DNA from: JANOMH01 sp031422295
Lineage (GTDB): Bacteria > Pseudomonadota > Alphaproteobacteria > Rhodobacterales > Rhodobacteraceae
DNA: 47,034 bases
Direction: 5' to 3'
NCBI GenBank assembly: GCA_031422295.1
Contig: JANOQM010000024.1
Span: forward strand, 1-47,034
Below, one piece after another: positions 42,527 through 47,034 of the stretch. Under the pieces are notes generated by a model. That model was given only the letters and a program-made list of their open reading frames with translations, searched no databases and had not been told where the DNA came from. Position numbers and translations under genes: made by a program. Each line of letters opens with the position of its first letter. Position 1 is the first letter of the stretch.

Positions 42527-43179
42527 TTATTTCGCGTCAACGCCGGTATGTCTTTGTCCATATTCCTAAGACTGGCGGGACAGCGATGGCTTTGGCGCTT
42601 GAGGCGCGGGCGGCTAGGGATGACATCCTGATCGGTGACACACCCAAGGCCTTGGCGCGGCGCGGCCGGTTGAGGGGGCTGCGAGTGCCGGGGCGATTGT
42701 GGAAACATTCGACCCTTGCCGACATAGACGGGCTGCTTGACGCTGATGAGATGGCGGCTTTCCTGATCTTTACGCTGGTGCGCAATCCATGGGACCGGAT
42801 GGTCAGCTATTATCATTGGTTGCGTGACCAAAGCTTTGATCATCCCGCCGTGCCCCGCGCAAAATCCATGGATTTCAGCGATTTTCTGAACCATCCGGCG
42901 ACGCAACGCAGTGTTGAGGCATTGCCCTATTCCAGCTATGTCAGCGATCCGACCGGCGCTGGCAGAGCAGGGCTATACATACGTTTGGAACATCTGGAGG
43001 CCGACATGGCCCCGTTAAGTGCCCATTTGGGCTTTGCCCCGGCGCTGCCATTTGTAAACCAATCGGCGCGGGACAGGGATTGGCGACCCTATTATACCGA
43101 TGCCGACGCTGCAACCGTGGGGCGAATTTGTGCGCAGGATATCGCACAATTCAAATATGGCTTTGATCCAACCCCCTGA
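42523..43179 (+). CDS. sulfotransferase family 2-like protein
   Basis: A 218-aa soluble protein of the sulfotransferase family. The PAPS 5'-phosphosulphate loop is VFVHIPKTGGT at residues 10-20, and the 3'-phosphate-binding region is LVRNPWDRMVSYYHW from residue 85. Such enzymes move sulphate from PAPS to a hydroxyl of a sugar, lipid or small molecule. The acceptor is unknown. The start overlaps the EamA gene. Confidence 0.85.
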   Translation: MIISRQRRYVFVHIPKTGGTAMALALEARAARDDILIGDTPKALARRGRLRGLRVPGRLWKHSTLADIDGLLDADEMAAFLIFTLVRNPWDRMVSYYHWLRDQSFDHPAVPRAKSMDFSDFLNHPATQRSVEALPYSSYVSDPTGAGRAGLYIRLEHLEADMAPLSAHLGFAPALPFVNQSARDRDWRPYYTDADAATVGRICAQDIAQFKYGFDPTP

Positions 43180-43202
43180 TTGTTTCCAAAGCCAACCAAG
43201 TC

Positions 43203-43220
43203 TTAATTATGGTTAACCAT
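43203..43220. promoter_or_regulatory. CtrA-like site and 12-bp palindrome upstream of the Hint gene
   Basis: ATGGTTAACCAT at 43209-43220 is a perfect palindrome containing TTAACCAT (the CtrA half-site) on both strands. A further TTAA at 43203-43206 precedes it with a spacing of 6 (the consensus is 7). It lies about 105 bp before the chosen Hint gene start. Confidence 0.4.
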
Positions 43221-43325
43221 TGCCCGGCCATTCCTTTTCAATGCCGCAATCTTGCCGTTATTTGCCCCAATCTCAGCCCAGAGAATCACTTTTACTCGCT
43301 CCAGTTGCATGAATGGGCGCTGCCG

Positions 43326-44003
43326 ATGACGCCTTTCAAAATGGGGATGGTGTCAATGTTTTCTTGGAATAAAACCAGTTGGGGGACTGACGATATGGAT
43401 ACTTTTGTGGCGTGTTCGGATGGCCTGATCAGCGATACCGGCTACGGAATTGTGGCAGGAACCAAGGTCGCTACAGTCATCGGCTGGCGTCCGGTCGAGT
43501 CAATTGTGGCAGGCGATCAGGTTCTGACCTTTGATGGCGGATTGCAGACTATCATCGAAGTACGCCGCCAGATCTTGTTTGCGGCGGCCACTTCTGTCCC
43601 GTATGCGTGGCGTCCTTTGCAGGTGCCGATCGGTGCTTTGGGTAACCGGACCACAATGCATATTTTGCCAGGACAGAATGTGCTGATCGAAAGCGATATT
43701 GCCGAAGAGTTATATGGCGATCCTTTTGCCCTGATCCCAGCGGCTGCCCTCGAAGGCTACAAGGGCATTACCCGTGCTGATCCTACGATGCGGATCGAGG
43801 TTGCAACCCTACATTTCGCCCAGGATCAGATCGTCTATGCCAATATAGGCGCGTTGTTCATGTGCCCGCGTGCGGGGGATCTGATGCATGACCTGTTCGC
43901 CACTCCCGTGCCCACGCCTTACAAGGCATTGTCGATGTCAGAGGCGAACATGGTTCTGTCCTGGCTTGAGGTCGAAGACGCAGGCATCGCGGCCTGCGCC
44001 TGA
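43326..44003 (+). CDS. Hint-domain protein
   Basis: About 225 aa with a Hint (Hedgehog/intein-like) domain, common in Rhodobacterales. The block GIVAGTKVATVIGWRPVES and then GDQVLTFDGG match the start of a Hint domain; the middle has HILPGQNVLIES. At the usual nucleophile (C in CFTPGT) this protein has Gly (GIVAGT), so it probably does not self-splice. The start is unsure: ATGs at 43326, 43341 and 43356 are possible, and no ribosome-binding site decides. No signal peptide is clear. The role of these proteins is unknown. Confidence 0.75.
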   Translation: MTPFKMGMVSMFSWNKTSWGTDDMDTFVACSDGLISDTGYGIVAGTKVATVIGWRPVESIVAGDQVLTFDGGLQTIIEVRRQILFAAATSVPYAWRPLQVPIGALGNRTTMHILPGQNVLIESDIAEELYGDPFALIPAAALEGYKGITRADPTMRIEVATLHFAQDQIVYANIGALFMCPRAGDLMHDLFATPVPTPYKALSMSEANMVLSWLEVEDAGIAACA

Positions 44004-44006
44004 AAA

Positions 44007-46202
44007 TTATGCCGCTTTAGCCTTTGGGCCGAACCGGCCATAGAAACTGTGGCCCTTGTCGGCCATGTCGGTCAGCAGAGCCGGGGTGGCAAAGCGAGGG
44101 CCGAACTGTTCGGCAAGCTCATCACAACGCGCCGCTGCATAGGGCGCGCCCAGCATGTCGAGCCAGCCAAACGGACCGCCGGACCACGGGGCAAAACCCC
44201 AGCCAAGGATCGCGCCGACATCGCCTTCGCGGATGTCGGTCAGCACGCCGTCTTCCAGCGCGCGGACAGCCTCAAGCACTTGGGCGAATAACAACCGGTG
44301 TTGCACGGTGATCAGGTCGGGCTGGTCTTTGGCCACCGGATATTGTGTGGCCAGACCGCCCCACAGACCGATACGGCCGCCTTTATCATCATAGGCATAA
44401 AACCCGGCATTGGCCTTGCGTCCCATCCGGCCCTGACCCGCAATCCAGAACAGCACTTCGTCCACGGCGCCATCCGGATAGGCATCGCCCATCGCCGCCT
44501 TAGTTGCCTTGGCGATCTTGACCCCCAGATCGATTGAGGTTTCATCAACCAATTGCAGCGGCCCCAGTGGCATGCCGACCAGTTTAGCCGCATTTTCGAT
44601 CAACGCGGGCTCAACCCCTTCGGCAACCATCCGAATGCCTTCGTTGAGGTAGGGAATGATGCAGCGGTTGGCATAAAAGAACCGCGCGTCGTTAACCACA
44701 ATCGGGGTTTTGCGGATTTGCCGGACAAAATCCAACGCTTTGGCCACCGCCAGATCGCTGGATTTCTTGCCTTTTATGATCTCGACAAGTGCCATCTTGT
44801 CCACCGGCGAAAAGAAATGGATGCCGATGAACTGGTCGGGGCGGGCGCTGGCCTTGGCCAACATGCTGATCGGTAAGGTGCTGGTATTGGTGGCGAAGAT
44901 GCAATCCTTGCCGACCGCCGCTTCGACGCGGGCGGTGACATCGGCTTTGACTTTCGGGTCCTCGAACACGGCCTCAACGATCAGGTCGCAGCCCTTCAGC
45001 GCTGTGTAATCGGTGGTCGCGTTGATCAGGCCAAGGGTCGCCTCTTTCTTCTCGGCCGTGGCGGATTTGCGCGCAATCCCCTTGTCCATATACGCGCTGG
45101 TATAGGATTTACCCTTGTCCGCCGCTTCTTGGGTGGCATCAATCAGCACCACCTTGATCCCGGCCAAGGCTGATACCAGCGCAATGCCGGCCCCCATCAT
45201 GCCCGCGCCAATAACGCCGACCTGTGTCACTTTCTGGTCCGCAACAGCAGGGCGGTTGGCACCCTTTTCCAGCGCTTCCTTGTTGATGAACAGACTGCGG
45301 ATCATTGCGCTGGACGACGGATTCAGAAGCACATTGGTAAACCACCGTGCTTCGATTTTCAGGGCAGTATCAAACGGGACCATGGCCCCTTCGTAGACTG
45401 CACTCAGCAGGGCCTTGGCCGCCGGATAAACCCCCATCGTCTTGCCATGCACCATGGCCGACGCGCCAACAAAGGTCATGAACCCCGCCGGATGATAGGG
45501 CGCACCACCGGGCATTTTGTAATCCTTGCGGTCCCAGGGTTTGACGATTTCGGGGTCGGACAGCACCCATTCCTTGGCGCGGGCCAGCAATTGGTCGGCG
45601 GGTACGACTTCGTCCACCACACCGGCGGCTTTCGCCTTGACCGGGTCATTCAGCTTGCCCTCAAGCAGCAAAGGCGAGGCGGCCATTGCGCCCATCTTGC
45701 GGACCAGCCGGGTGGTGCCACCCGCGCCGGGAAAAATCCCGACAAGAATCTCGGGCAGGCCGATCTTGGCCTTGGGGTTATCTGCGGCAAAAATCCGGTG
45801 ACAGGCCAGCGGTATTTCCAGCCCGATACCAAGCGCCGTGCCAGGCAAAGCGGCGGCAATCGGTTTGCCGCCTTTCAGGGTTTTCGGGTCCATTCCGGCG
45901 CGCTCAATTCGGCGCAGCACCGCATGCATCGCCATCACCCCGTCGAACAAGCCGCGGGCCGGATCATCGCCCGCATCATCCCGCATTTTGGCAATGATGT
46001 TCAGGTCCATCCCGCCAGCAAAACTGTCCTTGGCCGAGGTGATGACAACCCCCTTGACCGCCGGGTCGGCCAACGCCTGCCCAACCAGCGCATCAAGGTC
46101 GGTAAACCCCTGACCGTTCATTACATTCATCGACTTGCCAACGACATCCCAGACGATCGTGGCAACGCCGTCAGCATCGGTGGACAGGGTGAAATCAGAC
46201 AT
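44007..46202 (-). CDS. multifunctional fatty acid oxidation enzyme (enoyl-CoA hydratase/3-hydroxyacyl-CoA dehydrogenase)
   Basis: A 731-aa FadB/FadJ-type enzyme. Residues 1-200 form the enoyl-CoA hydratase part, with the catalytic Glu pair near residues 129 and 151 (GLEIPLACH, GLPEILVGIFPGAGG). The dehydrogenase part starts at about 328 with GVIGAGMMGAGIAL, the NAD-binding loop, and continues with the 3HCDH C-terminal domains. It carries out two steps of beta-oxidation. The ATG at 46202 has AGGAG 9 bp upstream; an ATG 36 bp earlier lacks one. It follows the cupin gene by 32 bp. Confidence 0.94.
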   Translation of the reverse strand: MSDFTLSTDADGVATIVWDVVGKSMNVMNGQGFTDLDALVGQALADPAVKGVVITSAKDSFAGGMDLNIIAKMRDDAGDDPARGLFDGVMAMHAVLRRIERAGMDPKTLKGGKPIAAALPGTALGIGLEIPLACHRIFAADNPKAKIGLPEILVGIFPGAGGTTRLVRKMGAMAASPLLLEGKLNDPVKAKAAGVVDEVVPADQLLARAKEWVLSDPEIVKPWDRKDYKMPGGAPYHPAGFMTFVGASAMVHGKTMGVYPAAKALLSAVYEGAMVPFDTALKIEARWFTNVLLNPSSSAMIRSLFINKEALEKGANRPAVADQKVTQVGVIGAGMMGAGIALVSALAGIKVVLIDATQEAADKGKSYTSAYMDKGIARKSATAEKKEATLGLINATTDYTALKGCDLIVEAVFEDPKVKADVTARVEAAVGKDCIFATNTSTLPISMLAKASARPDQFIGIHFFSPVDKMALVEIIKGKKSSDLAVAKALDFVRQIRKTPIVVNDARFFYANRCIIPYLNEGIRMVAEGVEPALIENAAKLVGMPLGPLQLVDETSIDLGVKIAKATKAAMGDAYPDGAVDEVLFWIAGQGRMGRKANAGFYAYDDKGGRIGLWGGLATQYPVAKDQPDLITVQHRLLFAQVLEAVRALEDGVLTDIREGDVGAILGWGFAPWSGGPFGWLDMLGAPYAAARCDELAEQFGPRFATPALLTDMADKGHSFYGRFGPKAKAA

Positions 46203-46234
46203 GTGCTCGGGCTCCTGTAACGGGAAAATAGGGG

Positions 46235-46702
46235 TCATGTGGCGCTGTAAGGGCGGCCGTCCTTGTGTTTGAACTCATTGCCCCCGGGGCCTTGTTCAAC
46301 GGTCAGATCGATATCGGAATAAGTGACGACGTCGCCCGCTGTTTTGGTGCCAACGACCAGAAACCGCGCCTCGGTTTCAGTCCGGTTGATAAAACAATGC
46401 CCGTCCGTCACCCCGGCGGGAAAGGCGGCGCAATCGCCAACGCGCATCACTGTTTCGCCCGCATCCAGCTGCATGACGCATTCGCCCATGGTGATCATGA
46501 CAAACTCATCCTCGTGCAGGTGCCAGTGCCGCATCGAGGATTTAGCCCCTGGCGCAAGGATCACGATATTGATGCCAAACTGGGTCAGTCCGCCCGCATC
46601 GCCCAAACGCAGCGACGACCGCCCCGCCACTTGCGGCGCATATGCGGGGGGATAGATTGTTCCGGTTTTGACCGGCACTTTGCTCAGGTCAAGCACACCC
46701 AT
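46235..46702 (-). CDS. cupin-domain protein
   Basis: A 155-aa single-domain cupin. The metal-binding motif 1 is HWHLHEDEF (two His and a Glu) and motif 2 contains FPAGVTDGHCF (His). The substrate is unknown. It is encoded between a thiolase gene (2 bp upstream) and the FadJ-type gene (32 bp downstream), so all three are likely to be co-transcribed and it may serve fatty-acid degradation or its regulation. Confidence 0.85.
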   Translation of the reverse strand: MGVLDLSKVPVKTGTIYPPAYAPQVAGRSSLRLGDAGGLTQFGINIVILAPGAKSSMRHWHLHEDEFVMITMGECVMQLDAGETVMRVGDCAAFPAGVTDGHCFINRTETEARFLVVGTKTAGDVVTYSDIDLTVEQGPGGNEFKHKDGRPYSAT

Positions 46703-46704
46703 GG

Positions 46705-47034
46705 TCAGACCCTCTCAATAATCGTGGCGGCCCCCATGCCAGAGGCGATGCATAATGTGGCCAGTCCGGTGCCTTTGCCGGTGCGTTCCAATTCGTCCAG
46801 CAATGTCCCGATAATCATCGCGCCCGTGGCCCCCAGCGGATGGCCCATGGCGATGGAACCACCATTTGGGTTGACCCGAGCGGGGTCCACATCAAACGCC
46901 TGCATGAACCGCAGCACGACGGCGGCAAACGCCTCGTTCACCTCGAACAGGTCGATGTCTTTGATGCTCATCCCGTTGTCGCGCAGGATTTTCTCGGTCA
47001 CCGGCACTGGCCCGGTCAGCATGATGGTCGGATC
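46705..47034 (-). CDS. acetyl-CoA acyltransferase (thiolase), C-terminal part
   Basis: The last 110 codons or so of a thiolase whose start lies outside the window. The fragment has EVNEAFAAV, the histidine loop GHPLGATGA and a late CIASGMGA with the second catalytic Cys, as in the C-terminal half of thiolases. With the FadJ-type enzyme two genes downstream it fits the beta-oxidation thiolase (FadA/FadI) that cleaves 3-ketoacyl-CoA. Confidence 0.92.
   Translation of the reverse strand, partial: DPTIMLTGPVPVTEKILRDNGMSIKDIDLFEVNEAFAAVVLRFMQAFDVDPARVNPNGGSIAMGHPLGATGAMIIGTLLDELERTGKGTGLATLCIASGMGAATIIERV

Overview
The window looks like chromosome of a Rhodobacterales (Roseobacter-lineage) alphaproteobacterium. 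The reasons are a SAM/SAH-type riboswitch in front of metK, an Irr-type Fur protein divergent from fabA-fabB-fabI, a 103-aa NDUFS4-like complex I subunit gene, the miaB...phoH-ybeY-corC-lnt chain, CtrA-like boxes (TTAA-N7-TTAACCAT), and protein sequences of that style. Genes are tightly packed, many with ATGA or TGATG overlaps. No phage, plasmid, CRISPR array or large island was seen.

Layout. 1-7.6 kb: the end of a PLP decarboxylase, tRNA-Ala(CGC), several small secreted or unknown genes, a DUF218/YdcF protein, a rhodanese, a membrane-anchored NYN-type nuclease, uvrB, the NDUFS4-like gene, a 403-aa secreted protein and tRNA-Arg(UCU). 7.6-11.1 kb: CdsA- and PlsC-like phospholipid enzymes, then a stress module (TetR regulator, PspA, YiaAB protein) with three copies of the palindrome TGAAC-N3-GTTCA at its promoters. 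11.1-17.9 kb: accessory metabolism, with a frameshifted enolase-superfamily gene, a drug-efflux-type MFS transporter, an M20 amidohydrolase and a four-gene minus-strand run (VOC protein, two alpha/beta hydrolases, a PLP dehydratase).

17.9-22.8 kb: fabI-fabB-fabA, a 12-bp tandem repeat, irr, and a REP/RAYT locus: a transposase-like gene flanked by four small palindromes, with two more copies 9 kb away between metK and maeB. 22.9-30.8 kb: miaB, two small envelope genes that share a domain, phoH (TTG start), ybeY, a CorC-like gene, lnt, the riboswitch and metK, then a decayed P-loop kinase gene. 31-33.3 kb: maeB. 33.5-39.1 kb: a tightly coupled nucleoside salvage operon (cupin protein, cdd, deoA, deoB, add, upp). 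39.1-44 kb: a SPOR-domain envelope protein, an M48-like protein without its zinc motif, an EamA exporter, a sulfotransferase and a Hint-domain protein. 44-47 kb: the fadJ-like multifunctional enzyme, a cupin and the end of a thiolase gene (beta-oxidation).

The most interesting signals are: (1) a Cys-x24-Cys periplasmic module shared by an OmpA-like protein, a lipoprotein and a SPOR protein; (2) the TetR/PspA operator layout; (3) the REP/RAYT family, whose RAYT has lost the expected catalytic tyrosine, and one REP that supplies stop codons to genes on both strands; (4) the degenerate M48-like protein.
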